Origin: Candidatus Methylomirabilota bacterium
Lineage (GTDB): Bacteria > Methylomirabilota > Methylomirabilia > Methylomirabilales > JACQHM01
Length of the DNA stretch: 8,867 bases
Direction: 5' to 3'
Assembly (NCBI GenBank): GCA_016199025.1
Contig: JACQHM010000006.1
Coordinates: 1 to 8,867, forward strand
Shown here: positions 1 to 8,193 of the stretch, in pieces
Position numbering within the stretch: position 1 is the stretch's first letter
Layout: each line of letters opens with the position of its first letter
The notes under the pieces: model-generated
The model's input: only the letters and a program-made list of their open reading frames with translations
Databases searched by the model: none
What the model was told of the DNA's origin: nothing
Program-made: the position numbers and the translations under genes

Positions 1-2697
1 CAGATGGCGGTCCACGTGCCTCTCTCTTTGGAGGCCCAATTGGAGGCTCGGTTTTTGATGTGGGCCCCCCACAATGTCTTCTCTCCAGCCAATGGCACCC
101 CCCTGGCCTCCCCCAGCCAGGACATCGTCCTCGGCCTCTACTACTTGACCAAAGCCCGTGCTGGTGAGAAGGGGGAAGGAAAGATCTTTGCCACGATGGA
201 TGAGGTCAGGGCCGCCTACGACGCTGAGGAGGTCGGGCTCCAGGCCAGGATCAGGCTCCGCTGGGATGGAGAGATCCTCGAGACCTCCGTCGGCCGGGTC
301 CTCTTCAACGAGGTCCTGCCACCAGAGCTTCGGTTCGTGAACCTAGAGATGAACAAAAGGGAGATCACCCGCCTGATTGCCCAATGTCACTATGTCCTCG
401 GGAATACGGAAACGGTCAAGCTCTTGGACAACATGAAGGATCTCGGGTTCCGCTATGCCACCTGGGCGGGGATCTCCATCGGCATCGATGACATGCATAT
501 CCCCACGGCCAAGGATCGGCTCATCGAGGAGGCTTTCCACGAGGTGAAGAAGATCGAGGAGGAGTACCGCGAGGGTCTCATCACCAAGGGTGAGCGGTAT
601 AACAAGATCATCGACATCTGGACCCACGTCTCCGAGAAGGTCTCCGACGAGCTCTTTCGAGAGCTGGAGTCCATGAAGGAAGGGGAGTTTAACCCGATCT
701 TCATGATGGCTGACTCAGGGGCCCGGGGATCGAGACAGCAGATCCGCCAGCTGGCCGGGATGCGGGGTCTGATGGCCAAGCCTTCCGGAGAGATCATCGA
801 GACGCCCATTACCTCCAACTTCCGTGAGGGGCTCACCGTCCTCGAGTACTTCACCTCCACCCACGGCGCTCGAAAGGGTCTGGCCGACACGGCCCTGAAG
901 ACGGCTGACTCCGGCTACCTCACCAGGAGGCTGGTGGACGTGGCCCAGGATGTCATCGTGACGGAGATGGACTGTGGGACGCCTAACGGGATCTGGGTTG
1001 GCCCATTGATCGAAGGGGGCGAGATTATCCAGCCGCTCCGGGACCGGATCCTGGGGAGGGTGGCCCTTGATGATGTCCTCGATCCTTTCACCGGTGAGGT
1101 CCTGGTCCGAGGGGCCGAGGAGATTGTCGAGCCGTTGGCGGCCCGGATCGAGAACGCCGGCATCGACCGGGTCAAGATCCGCTCGGTCTTAACCTGCGAG
1201 GCCCGGCGGGGAGTTTGCGCCAAGTGCTACGGTCGAAACCTCGCCACCGGCCGGATGGTGGAGGTTGGCGAGGCCGGCGGCGTCCTTGCGGCCCAGTCCA
1301 TCGGGGAGCCGGGCACTCAGCTGACGATGCGGACCTTCCACATCGGTGGGACGGCGTCCCGGGTGGTGGAGCAGAGTACCTTGGAGGCGAAGAGCTCCGG
1401 CATCATCAAGTTCTTAAACCTCCGGACGGTCCATACGGCCCAGGGAGACCTCGTCGTCATGAACCGGAACGGGGCGATTGCCGTCATGGACGAGAGGGGT
1501 CGGCGGAAGGAGTTCTACCCCGTCGTCTATGGCGCCCGCCTCAAGGTTGAGGATGGAACCCCCATCGGCGCTGGACAGACCCTCGCCGAATGGGATCCGT
1601 TTACGACGGCCATCCTGGCCGAGGTAGGGGGAAGGGTTCATTTCCGGGACATCCTCGAGGGCGTGACCATGCGGGAGGAAGTGGACGAGGTCACCGGATT
1701 GGCCCAGAAGGTGATCGTGGAGCACGGCCGGGAGGAGCTTCAGCCCAGGATCTCCATCAAGGATGATGGGAACACCCTCTTCCGTTCCCTCCTCCCCGTG
1801 GGGGCCCACCTGATGGTCGCCGAAGGCCAATCTGTGTCCGCGGGGGATATCATCGCCAAGATTCCCCGGGAGACCATGAAGACCAAGGACATCACCGGAG
1901 GCCTGCCGAGGGTGGCCGAACTCTTCGAGGCCAGGCGCCCCAGGGACGCGGCGATCATCTCGGAGATCGACGGCCGGGTCGAGTTCGCCGGGACCGTCAA
2001 GGGGATGCGGAAGATCGTCATCCGGGACGAGAATGGGGAGTTCCGGGAGTACCTTATCCCCAGGGGCAAACACATCAGCGTGGCCGAGGGGGATGAGGTT
2101 CGGGCCGGGGAGCCCTTGATGGACGGGCCCATTAACCCCCATGACATCCTGGACGTCCTGGGGGAACAGGAGCTCCAGAAGTACCTGGTGAATGAGATCC
2201 AAGAGGTCTACCGGCTCCAAGGGGTCCAGATCAACGACAAGCATATCGAGGTCATCGTCCGCCAGATGCTCCGGAGGGTGAGGATCGAAACGGTAGGCGA
2301 TACCAACTTCCTGGTGGGGGAGGTCGTGGACAAATTGAGCTTCCAGGAAGAGAACAGGCGGGTGACAGCCGTGGGCGGTAGGCCGGCCACGGCCAAGCCT
2401 GGCCTCCTGGGGATCACCAAGGCAGCCCTCTCCACGGATAGCTTCATCTCGGCAGCCTCGTTTCAAGAGACGACCAAGGTCCTGACCGAGGCGGCTATCA
2501 CGGGGGCCAAGGACGAGCTTCAGGGCTTGAAGGAGAACGTGATCATGGGTCGCCTGGTCCCGGCTGGGACAGGCCTCCGATGGTACCGGGACACGAAGAT
2601 TGCCATCCCGGAGCAGGAATTGCTCGAGGTCCCCTCAAGTGTCAGGAGGGAGGAAGGGGCGCCTGAGGCGGCGGAGCCCCTGGAGCCAAACCTCTAG
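1..2697 (+). CDS. rpoC: DNA-directed RNA polymerase subunit beta' (C-terminal part, 5' end outside window)
   Basis: Catalytic largest subunit of RNA polymerase, lacking its N-terminal part. The frame is open from base 1 (CAG), and QMAVHVPL is the end of the active-site motif NADFDGDQMAVH, so the ATG at 4 is internal and the Mg-binding aspartates lie just upstream of the window. Counting the first codon as 1, ppGpp site-2 residues N201, K202 and D205 match E. coli N680, K681 and D684. The bridge-helix region MADSGARGS is around 236-244. Zinc site 2 is complete: C325, C399, C406 and C409, with the same spacing as E. coli 814/888/895/898. The trigger-loop motif QLTMRTFHIGG is at 440-450, followed by the long insertion seen in Gram-negative enzymes, ending near GGLPRVAELFEARRP (from about 632). 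The omega-facing C-terminal region (SFQETTKVLTEAA) is intact before a variable acidic tail. No frameshift is seen. The next gene is alaC, not the usual rpsL. Confidence 0.98.
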   Translation, partial: QMAVHVPLSLEAQLEARFLMWAPHNVFSPANGTPLASPSQDIVLGLYYLTKARAGEKGEGKIFATMDEVRAAYDAEEVGLQARIRLRWDGEILETSVGRVLFNEVLPPELRFVNLEMNKREITRLIAQCHYVLGNTETVKLLDNMKDLGFRYATWAGISIGIDDMHIPTAKDRLIEEAFHEVKKIEEEYREGLITKGERYNKIIDIWTHVSEKVSDELFRELESMKEGEFNPIFMMADSGARGSRQQIRQLAGMRGLMAKPSGEIIETPITSNFREGLTVLEYFTSTHGARKGLADTALKTADSGYLTRRLVDVAQDVIVTEMDCGTPNGIWVGPLIEGGEIIQPLRDRILGRVALDDVLDPFTGEVLVRGAEEIVEPLAARIENAGIDRVKIRSVLTCEARRGVCAKCYGRNLATGRMVEVGEAGGVLAAQSIGEPGTQLTMRTFHIGGTASRVVEQSTLEAKSSGIIKFLNLRTVHTAQGDLVVMNRNGAIAVMDERGRRKEFYPVVYGARLKVEDGTPIGAGQTLAEWDPFTTAILAEVGGRVHFRDILEGVTMREEVDEVTGLAQKVIVEHGREELQPRISIKDDGNTLFRSLLPVGAHLMVAEGQSVSAGDIIAKIPRETMKTKDITGGLPRVAELFEARRPRDAAIISEIDGRVEFAGTVKGMRKIVIRDENGEFREYLIPRGKHISVAEGDEVRAGEPLMDGPINPHDILDVLGEQELQKYLVNEIQEVYRLQGVQINDKHIEVIVRQMLRRVRIETVGDTNFLVGEVVDKLSFQEENRRVTAVGGRPATAKPGLLGITKAALSTDSFISAASFQETTKVLTEAAITGAKDELQGLKENVIMGRLVPAGTGLRWYRDTKIAIPEQELLEVPSSVRREEGAPEAAEPLEPNL

Positions 2698-2731
2698 CGG
2701 AAAAGACGATGCCATAACGGAAGGGGGGAAG

Positions 2732-3898
2732 ATGGAAGAGTTCCGTCGGATCGGGCGGCTCCCGCCATACGTCTTCAACATCGTCAACGAGCTGAAGGTC
2801 CAGGCGAGAGCGAGGGGGGAGGATATCGTGGACTTCGGGATGGGAAACCCCGATCTTCCAACCCCTGCCCACATCGTCGAGAAGCTCTGCGAGGCGTCCA
2901 GGAACCCGCGGAACCATCGCTACTCCGCCTCCCGCGGGATCGCCAAGCTCCGAGCCGCCATCGCCGACTGGTACAAGAACCGCTACAGGGTTGAGGTGGA
3001 TCCCGAGGCGGAGGCCATCGTGACCATCGGGGCGAAGGAGGGGCTCTCGCACCTAGCCCTCGCCATCGTTGAACCGGGCGATGTGGCCCTCGTCCCAAAC
3101 CCCACCTACCCCATCCACACCTATTCCATCGTCATCGCCGGGGGGGATGTGAGGAGCGTTCGTTTGAATCAGGGGGAGGATTTCTTCGAGAACCTCCTGG
3201 GCTCCTTCCGAGAATGCTGGCCGCCCCCGAAGCTCTTCATCATCAGCTTCCCCCACAACCCGACGACGGCTTGTGTGGACCAGTCTTTCTTCCAGCGGGT
3301 CGTCTCCTTCGCCAGGGAACATGACCTCCTCGTGGTTCATGACTTTGCCTACGCCGACCTCACCTTCGACGGCTACCAGGCCCCGAGCCTCCTCCAAGTT
3401 GAAGGGGCGAAGGAGGTGGGGGTAGAGTTTTTCACCCTCTCGAAGAGCTACAACATGCCGGGCTGGAGGGTGGGCTTTGCCGTTGGGAACAGGAACCTGA
3501 TCGCAGCCTTATCCCGGATCAAGTCTTACCTTGACTATGGTATCTTCCAACCGATCCAGATCGCTGGCATCATTGCCTTAAACGGTCCCCAGGACTGTGT
3601 CCAGGAGACGGTGAACATCTATAGGTCCCGCAGGGATGTCCTGTGCGACGGCCTGAACCGGATCGGCTGGCGAGTGGAGAAGCCGAAAGGGACCATGTTC
3701 GTCTGGGCCAGGATCCCTGAGCCTTACCGGCGGATGGGCTCCCTAGAGTTCTCCAAGTTCCTCCTGGAGAAGGCAAAGGTGGCTGTCTCCCCGGGGATCG
3801 GCTTCGGTCAGTATGGGGACGAATACGTCCGCTTTGCCCTCGTCGAGAACGAGCCCCGGACCCGTCAGGCCCTCCACGGGATCAAGCGGGCCTTGTAA
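2732..3898 (+). CDS. alaC: PLP-dependent aminotransferase, AlaC type (glutamate-pyruvate transaminase)
   Basis: Cytosolic fold-type I class I/II aminotransferase, predicted to make alanine from pyruvate and glutamate. The 388 residues closely resemble E. coli AlaC (412 aa) from the start (RLPPYVFNIVNELK) to the end, lacking only its short N- and C-terminal extensions. Visible PLP-site residues are K238 in FFTLSKSYNMPGW (Schiff-base lysine), N176 in SFPHNPTT, D204 and Y207 in VHDFAYAD, and R367 in YVRFALVENE (substrate carboxylate). The start at 2732 is chosen because a strong purine-rich Shine-Dalgarno stretch (GGAAGGGGGG, 2719-2728) precedes it and similarity begins there; an upstream in-frame extension to 2600 overlaps rpoC and looks artefactual. 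It lies 34 nt after rpoC without a terminator, suggesting read-through from the polymerase operon. A related branch is LL-diaminopimelate aminotransferase, so substrate is inferred from similarity only. Confidence 0.9.
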   Translation: MEEFRRIGRLPPYVFNIVNELKVQARARGEDIVDFGMGNPDLPTPAHIVEKLCEASRNPRNHRYSASRGIAKLRAAIADWYKNRYRVEVDPEAEAIVTIGAKEGLSHLALAIVEPGDVALVPNPTYPIHTYSIVIAGGDVRSVRLNQGEDFFENLLGSFRECWPPPKLFIISFPHNPTTACVDQSFFQRVVSFAREHDLLVVHDFAYADLTFDGYQAPSLLQVEGAKEVGVEFFTLSKSYNMPGWRVGFAVGNRNLIAALSRIKSYLDYGIFQPIQIAGIIALNGPQDCVQETVNIYRSRRDVLCDGLNRIGWRVEKPKGTMFVWARIPEPYRRMGSLEFSKFLLEKAKVAVSPGIGFGQYGDEYVRFALVENEPRTRQALHGIKRAL

Positions 3899-3938
3899 AG
3901 GACAGGCGCGTGGCGCCCGGTGCAAGGCGCTCAAGGCC

Positions 3939-3976
3939 AAACCCTGCTTCCGTCCAAGGGGCAGGGTTTTGACTTT
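3939..3976 (+). terminator. Candidate intrinsic terminator after alaC
   Basis: A perfect 9-bp stem AAACCCTGC (3939-3947) / GCAGGGTTT (3961-3969) encloses a 13-nt loop and runs into TTTTGACTTT. The T tract is short and interrupted, so termination may be partial. Its position, 40 nt after the alaC stop and upstream of a promoter-like sequence, fits the end of an rpoC-alaC transcript. Confidence 0.6.
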
Positions 3977-3980
3977 CCGC

Positions 3981-4010
3981 TTGCCTCTTTGACCGGGTTT
4001 GATTTATAGT
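3981..4010 (+). promoter_or_regulatory. Candidate sigma70-type promoter for purF
   Basis: TTGCCT (3981-3986) and TATAGT (4005-4010) are separated by 18 nt and match 4/6 and 5/6 of the -35 and -10 consensus. Transcription would begin near 4017, giving a leader of about 20 nt that contains the purF Shine-Dalgarno sequence. Placement directly after the terminator candidate supports it. I found no obvious PurR-like operator, and the call is by eye. Confidence 0.45.
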
Positions 4011-4038
4011 GAGGGTGGCGAAGGGAAGGGAGGATCCT

Positions 4039-5433
4039 ATGAGCGAAGATGGGTTCCGGGAGGAGTGCGGCATCTTTGGGATCTTCGGCCATCCCGAGGC
4101 GGCCAACCTGACCTATCTTGGCCTCTATGCCTTGCAGCATCGAGGTCAGGAGAGTGCCGGGATTGCCGCCTCGGATGGGAAGAGCCTCCACCTGGAAAAG
4201 GCCATGGGGCTTGTGGCCGATGTCTTCGGTGAGGCCCGGCTCCGGCGCTTGAAGGGAGGCATCGCCATCGGCCATGTGCGGTACTCGACGGCAGGGAGCT
4301 CCCAGTTGAAGAACGCCCAGCCCATCCTCGCCAGCTACCTCCACGGCACGATCGCTTTGGCCCACAACGGGAACCTGGTCAATGCCCAGCGAATCAGGAA
4401 TGAGCTGGAAGCTCAAGGATCGATCTTCAGCTCCACCACGGACAGCGAGGTCATCGTCCACCTGATTGCTCGTTCAAGGACTGGGAGGCTCTGGGAGGGG
4501 GCCGCCGAGGCCTTGGCCCAGGTCCGGGGAGCCTATTCGCTGATCATCATGAACGAAAACGAACTTCTCGGGATCAGGGACCCTCATGGTTTCCGTCCCC
4601 TCTCGTTAGGGAGGCTGAAAGATGCCTGGGTCCTCGCCTCCGAGTCCTGTGCCTTCGACCTGATCGAGGCGGAGTTCGTCCGGGATCTAGAGCCTGGAGA
4701 ATTCCTCCACATCGATCGGGAGGGGATCCGGACCTATTATCCGTTCCTCCCCTCCCAGAGAACCCAGTGCATCTTTGAGCACATCTATTTTGCCAGGCCC
4801 GACAGCCTTCTCTACGGTCAGCAGGTGGCGGGTGTTCGGAAGGCCCTGGGGAGGCAGCTTGCCAGGGAGCGGCCGACTGATGCCGATCTTGTCATCCCCG
4901 TTCCCGATTCGGGGATCTATGCAGCCCTTGGCTTCTCCCAAGAGTCAGGTCTCCCCTTCGAGCATGGGTTGATCAGGAACCATTACGTAGGGAGAACCTT
5001 CATCGAGCCGAAGCAGTCCATCCGTCACTTCGGCGTCAAGGTGAAGCTGAACGCCGTCCGGGAGGTGCTGGAGGGGAAACGGGTGGTGATTGTGGACGAT
5101 TCCATCGTCCGGGGAACCACCAGCCGGAAGATCGTCTCCATGGTCAGAGGGGCCGGAGCCAGGGAGGTGCACGTCCGGATCAGTTGTCCTCCCACCATCT
5201 CCCCTTGCTATTATGGGATCGACACCCCTACGAGGAGAGAGTTGATCGCTTCGAGCCACAGCGTGGACGAGATCCGTCGTTACATTAGGGCCGACACCTT
5301 GGGATACTTAAGCCTTGAGGGGATGCTCCGGGCGGTGGGGAAGGAGGGGGGCTTCTGCCTTTCCTGTTTCACCGGCCGCTACCCGGTGGAGTTCCCCCTC
5401 GAAGACGAGGCCCAGCTCCCCCTGTTCTCATAG
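4039..5433 (+). CDS. purF: Amidophosphoribosyltransferase (glutamine PRPP amidotransferase)
   Basis: First committed enzyme of de novo purine synthesis: PRPP + glutamine gives 5-phosphoribosylamine, glutamate and PPi. The 464-residue protein has an N-terminal Ntn glutaminase domain (about 10-240) and a C-terminal phosphoribosyltransferase domain. C10 in EECGIFGIFG is the expected catalytic nucleophile, preceded by a nine-residue propeptide that would be removed, as in the B. subtilis-type enzyme (E. coli PurF has none). The PRPP-binding motif RVVIVDDSIVRGTTS is at 348-362. Four cysteines in 4Fe-4S ligand positions are present: C244, C390, C440 and C443 (CLSC); the 146-residue gap between the first two equals that of B. 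subtilis. The start at 4039 is set by AAGGGAGG at 4026-4033, five nt upstream; an in-frame GTG at 4009 overlaps the proposed -10 box. The cluster suggests regulation or stability linked to oxygen, inferred from the B. subtilis enzyme. Confidence 0.97.
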   Translation: MSEDGFREECGIFGIFGHPEAANLTYLGLYALQHRGQESAGIAASDGKSLHLEKAMGLVADVFGEARLRRLKGGIAIGHVRYSTAGSSQLKNAQPILASYLHGTIALAHNGNLVNAQRIRNELEAQGSIFSSTTDSEVIVHLIARSRTGRLWEGAAEALAQVRGAYSLIIMNENELLGIRDPHGFRPLSLGRLKDAWVLASESCAFDLIEAEFVRDLEPGEFLHIDREGIRTYYPFLPSQRTQCIFEHIYFARPDSLLYGQQVAGVRKALGRQLARERPTDADLVIPVPDSGIYAALGFSQESGLPFEHGLIRNHYVGRTFIEPKQSIRHFGVKVKLNAVREVLEGKRVVIVDDSIVRGTTSRKIVSMVRGAGAREVHVRISCPPTISPCYYGIDTPTRRELIASSHSVDEIRRYIRADTLGYLSLEGMLRAVGKEGGFCLSCFTGRYPVEFPLEDEAQLPLFS

Positions 5434-5475
5434 GATCTCTGTTGAACGTTGAACCTCAAAATATCTTATGGAACG

Positions 5476-5745
5476 ATGGCGGTCCAGAAAGATCCTCATG
5501 AGAGGGCCAAACGGCTGGCAAGACTGATTGTTTCTGATCTCATCTTGTATAATCAGCAGAAGATCCTGGAAGGGATCACGAACGATAGTCTCTTTGATCT
5601 GCTCAAGGATGAAATCCAGAAAGGCCGTGAGTATTATGAGAAGAATGTGGATCCCGGGGTCTTGCAGCAGACGAACTACTTCAATGAGACCCTCGTTGAT
5701 ATGCTCCTGAAGGGGAAAGGACATATCCCTTCCAAGATCTGGTAG
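5476..5745 (+). CDS. Small conserved-looking helical protein of unknown function
   Basis: Predicted 89-residue cytosolic protein, with no signal peptide, membrane segment or cysteines. It is charged and probably mostly helical. The core, DPHERAKRLARLIVSDL then ILYNQQKILEGI, and the later EIQKGREYYEKNVDP, resemble small proteins or C-terminal domains I recall from Deltaproteobacteria, where an ARxIVSDI-x2-YN motif recurs; that is memory, not a search. I assign no function. The ATG at 5476 is preferred because the conserved-looking part begins just after it, although its Shine-Dalgarno is weak (GGA at 5470-5472). A TTG at 5449 in the same frame is an alternative adding nine residues. It lies 42 nt after purF and 81 nt before hppA on the same strand, so it is probably in their transcript. 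Its base composition is visibly less GC-rich than the flanking genes. Confidence 0.72.
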   Translation: MAVQKDPHERAKRLARLIVSDLILYNQQKILEGITNDSLFDLLKDEIQKGREYYEKNVDPGVLQQTNYFNETLVDMLLKGKGHIPSKIW

Positions 5746-5826
5746 TCCATGAGGCAGAAGTTCAAAGAAATCCTGTAGATTGCCCATTCAGTTTCAGACA
5801 TCCGGCATCTGGACGAGGTGAGATTC

Positions 5827-8136
5827 ATGAGCGAAGCGACCATTACACTCCCGAGTTTGGGCCGACTCGAATGGACCCTCCTCTGGCTTGTCTTTGCCTC
5901 TGCCTTCGTCGCCCTGGGCTATGGCTACTACCTCGTTAGGAAGGTCATGGCCCAGGACCCTGGGACCCCGAAGATGCAGGAGGTGGCCAGGGCCATCGAG
6001 GAAGGGGCCATGGCGTATCTTGGACGCCAGGTCAAGACCATGATCTGGTTCGTGATCCTGATCACCGTGGGCCTCTATTTTGTGTACCGGCCTATCTATG
6101 CCGGCGATCCGAACCCGACCTTAAGGACCGTTCCCTTAGGGATCGCCCTCGCCTTCCTCATGGGGGTCATGGCCTCGTACGGGGCGGGCTATGTCGGGAT
6201 GTGGTTGGCCGTTAAAGGGAATGTCAGGAGCGCCGCTGCGGCCCTTCAGAGCTTTAAGAAGGCCATGGAGCTGGCTTTCCAGGCGGGGGCCGTCTCGGGG
6301 ATGTTCACCGTCGGCTTCGGCCTCCTGGGGGCGACCATCATCTTCTTGCTCTTTAAAGAGCACGCCATGAAGGTCCTGGTGGGCTTCGGCTTCGGCGGCT
6401 CTTTGGCCGCCCTCTTCATGCGTGTGGGAGGGGGGATCTACACGAAGGCGGCCGACGTGGGGGCGGATCTGGTGGGGAAGGTCGAGGCGGGCATCCCCGA
6501 AGACGATCCCCGGAACGCGGCCACGATCGCCGACAACGTGGGGGATAACGTAGGGGACTGTGCCGGGATGGCGGCCGATGTCTTCGAGTCCTATGAGGTG
6601 ACGCTGGTGGCGGCCATCATCCTGGGGGCAGCCGTCCTCCTGGATCAGTCCTTCATGACCAAATACGGGGCTCTGGCCTCAGCCTACGCCTTACAGCTCG
6701 TCATCTTTCCCTTGATCCTCCGATCCATCGGGGTTTTCTCCTCCATCATCGGTGTCTGGAGCGTACGGGTGAGAGAGGGGGAGGAGATGCGGGATCCCAT
6801 GCGCCCCATCAACATGGGCTATTTGGCCTCGGCTGTGGCTTCCATCGTGGGTTTTGCGATCATCAACTATCTCTACCTGATCGATCCCATCACGAAGCGC
6901 CCGGATTGGCGCTTCTTCTTGGCAACAACGATGGGGATCGTGTTGGCCGTCGTGACATTAGGGCTGACCAATCACTTCACGCATCCTGATAAGATGCCGG
7001 TGACGGAGACAGCCTACGCGACGAAGACCGGCCCCGCGACGGTGATCCTGGCCGGGATGGCGGAGGGGATGGAGTCCACCGTCTGGGCCATCATGACCAT
7101 TGGCGGCACCATTGTGGCCTCGCTCCTCCTCTTTCAGGAGAGCTTCGCCTTGGCCGCCTACGGCATCGCCTTGGCCGGGTTAGGGCTCCTCACGACGACC
7201 GGCTACATCCTGGCTATGGATACCTATGGTCCGATCACGGATAACGCCCACGGGATCTTCGAGATGTCTGGCATCACCGGGGAGACCCAGGCAAGTCGGA
7301 CCCTGGCCTGGATGGACGCCATCGGCAACACTACCAAGGCCTTGACGAAGGGATTGGCCATCGCGACGGCGGTCATCGCGGCCATTTCGTTGTTCCGCTC
7401 CTTCATCGACGAAGCGAGGCTCTTCGAAGTCGGCATCCAGATCAACATCCCCTCCGTCTTCGTGGGTCTCTTGATTGGCGCCGCCGTCCCGTTCCTCTTT
7501 TCAGCCTTCGCCATTAAGGCTGTCAGCCGTGGCGCCTTCCTCGTCGTGGAGGAGGTGAGGCGGCAGTTCAAGGAGAAGCCAGGGATCATGGAGGGGAAGG
7601 AGAAGCCGGACTATGGCCGGTGCGTCGCCATTGTGACGGCTGCCGCTCAGAAGGAGCTGATCGGTCCAGGGGTCTTGGCCATCTTCACGCCCATCGCCGT
7701 GGCCTTCGGCCTGGGGGTAGGGGCTTTAGGCGGGTACCTGGGCGGGGCCATCGTGACCGGCCAACTGCTGGCCGTCTACATGGTCAACACGGGGGCCACC
7801 TGGGACAACGCCAAGAAGAAGATCGAGGACGGCCTCTTCGGCGGCAAAGGGACGGAGTTCCACAAAGCGGCGGTTATTGGGGATACCGTCGGTGACCCTT
7901 ACAAGGACACCGCCGGCCCGGCCTTGAACCCGATGATCAAGGTGATGAACCTGGTGGGGATCTTGATCGCACCGTTTGCCATCCGGGAGATCTCCCTTTT
8001 GACACGGATCATCATCGTGGTCGTGTGTCTCATCGCCCTGGGCATCGCCGTGGCCTTCAGCAAGCGGGGTGCGATCGTGGAGGTCAAGCGGGGCCGCAGA
8101 GAAACCGCCCTGGGGGAAGCAGGGAGTCCGAAGTAA
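5827..8136 (+). CDS. hppA: Membrane-bound proton-translocating pyrophosphatase, K+-independent type
   Basis: Integral inner-membrane pump that couples PPi hydrolysis to ion export. The 769 residues contain many hydrophobic segments, starting at about 16-40, as expected for the roughly 16-helix family. Substrate-site motifs are complete: DVGADLVGKVE at 210-220, EDDPRN at 225-230, DNVGDNVGD at 236-244, and GDTVGDPYKDTAGPALN from 685 (D686, D690, K693, D694). In GNTTKA (500-505) the deciding position is K504. Lysine there marks K+-independent enzymes, which pump protons, while K+-dependent ones have alanine. The helix after the active site reads FESYEVT (253-259), with glutamates at 254 and 257. 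The start at 5827 is supported by GAGGTGAG at 5815-5822; a GTG at 5818 falls within that ribosome site. It could recycle PPi from nucleotide and RNA synthesis into proton motive force, an inference from family role. Confidence 0.96.
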   Translation: MSEATITLPSLGRLEWTLLWLVFASAFVALGYGYYLVRKVMAQDPGTPKMQEVARAIEEGAMAYLGRQVKTMIWFVILITVGLYFVYRPIYAGDPNPTLRTVPLGIALAFLMGVMASYGAGYVGMWLAVKGNVRSAAAALQSFKKAMELAFQAGAVSGMFTVGFGLLGATIIFLLFKEHAMKVLVGFGFGGSLAALFMRVGGGIYTKAADVGADLVGKVEAGIPEDDPRNAATIADNVGDNVGDCAGMAADVFESYEVTLVAAIILGAAVLLDQSFMTKYGALASAYALQLVIFPLILRSIGVFSSIIGVWSVRVREGEEMRDPMRPINMGYLASAVASIVGFAIINYLYLIDPITKRPDWRFFLATTMGIVLAVVTLGLTNHFTHPDKMPVTETAYATKTGPATVILAGMAEGMESTVWAIMTIGGTIVASLLLFQESFALAAYGIALAGLGLLTTTGYILAMDTYGPITDNAHGIFEMSGITGETQASRTLAWMDAIGNTTKALTKGLAIATAVIAAISLFRSFIDEARLFEVGIQINIPSVFVGLLIGAAVPFLFSAFAIKAVSRGAFLVVEEVRRQFKEKPGIMEGKEKPDYGRCVAIVTAAAQKELIGPGVLAIFTPIAVAFGLGVGALGGYLGGAIVTGQLLAVYMVNTGATWDNAKKKIEDGLFGGKGTEFHKAAVIGDTVGDPYKDTAGPALNPMIKVMNLVGILIAPFAIREISLLTRIIIVVVCLIALGIAVAFSKRGAIVEVKRGRRETALGEAGSPK

Positions 8137-8140
8137 CTTA

Positions 8141-8156
8141 GGAGGGTTCGTCCTCT
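8141..8156 (+). terminator. UUCG-capped hairpin just after hppA
   Basis: GGAGGG (8141-8146) and TCCTCT (8151-8156) can form six pairs, two of them G-U, around a TTCG tetraloop four nt past the hppA stop. No T tract follows, so this is more likely a 3'-end stabilising hairpin or a Rho-dependent end than a classical terminator. The stem is short and may be fortuitous. Confidence 0.3.
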
Positions 8157-8188
8157 CCGGTCGGCCTGGGCTCCCACGCTGGGAAGAT

Positions 8189-8193
8189 GAGTT
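8189..8193 (+). repeat. Left copy of GAGTT target-site duplication
   Basis: GAGTT lies immediately left of the terminal inverted repeat that begins at 8194; its partner is at 8306-8310. A chance match of five bases at a predefined place is about one in a thousand, so it is supportive, not conclusive by itself. Confidence 0.6.

Noticed and set aside
1414..2466. Long open frame of 350 codons on the minus strand inside rpoC
   Set aside because: It mirrors the third-position bias of a GC-rich, highly conserved gene; its product is rich in D, G, P, H and L with no recognisable domain.
2600..2731. Extension of alaC upstream to 2600
   Set aside because: The extra 44 residues overlap the rpoC end, are basic and low-complexity, and the strong ribosome site lies at 2719-2728, before 2732.
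5441..5454. Tandem GTTGAAC repeat after purF, considered as a promoter -35 or operator
   Set aside because: No good -10 box at proper spacing and only two 7-bp units; too little to call.
5749..5778. Nine-codon ATG frame (MRQKFKEIL) in frame after the small gene's stop
   Set aside because: Could suggest stop read-through or a leader peptide for hppA, but there is no ribosome site, no attenuator-like structure and the length is within chance.
8141..8147. GGAGGG after hppA, considered as a ribosome site for a further plus-strand gene
   Set aside because: No start codon lies within about 12 nt and no sensible frame follows.
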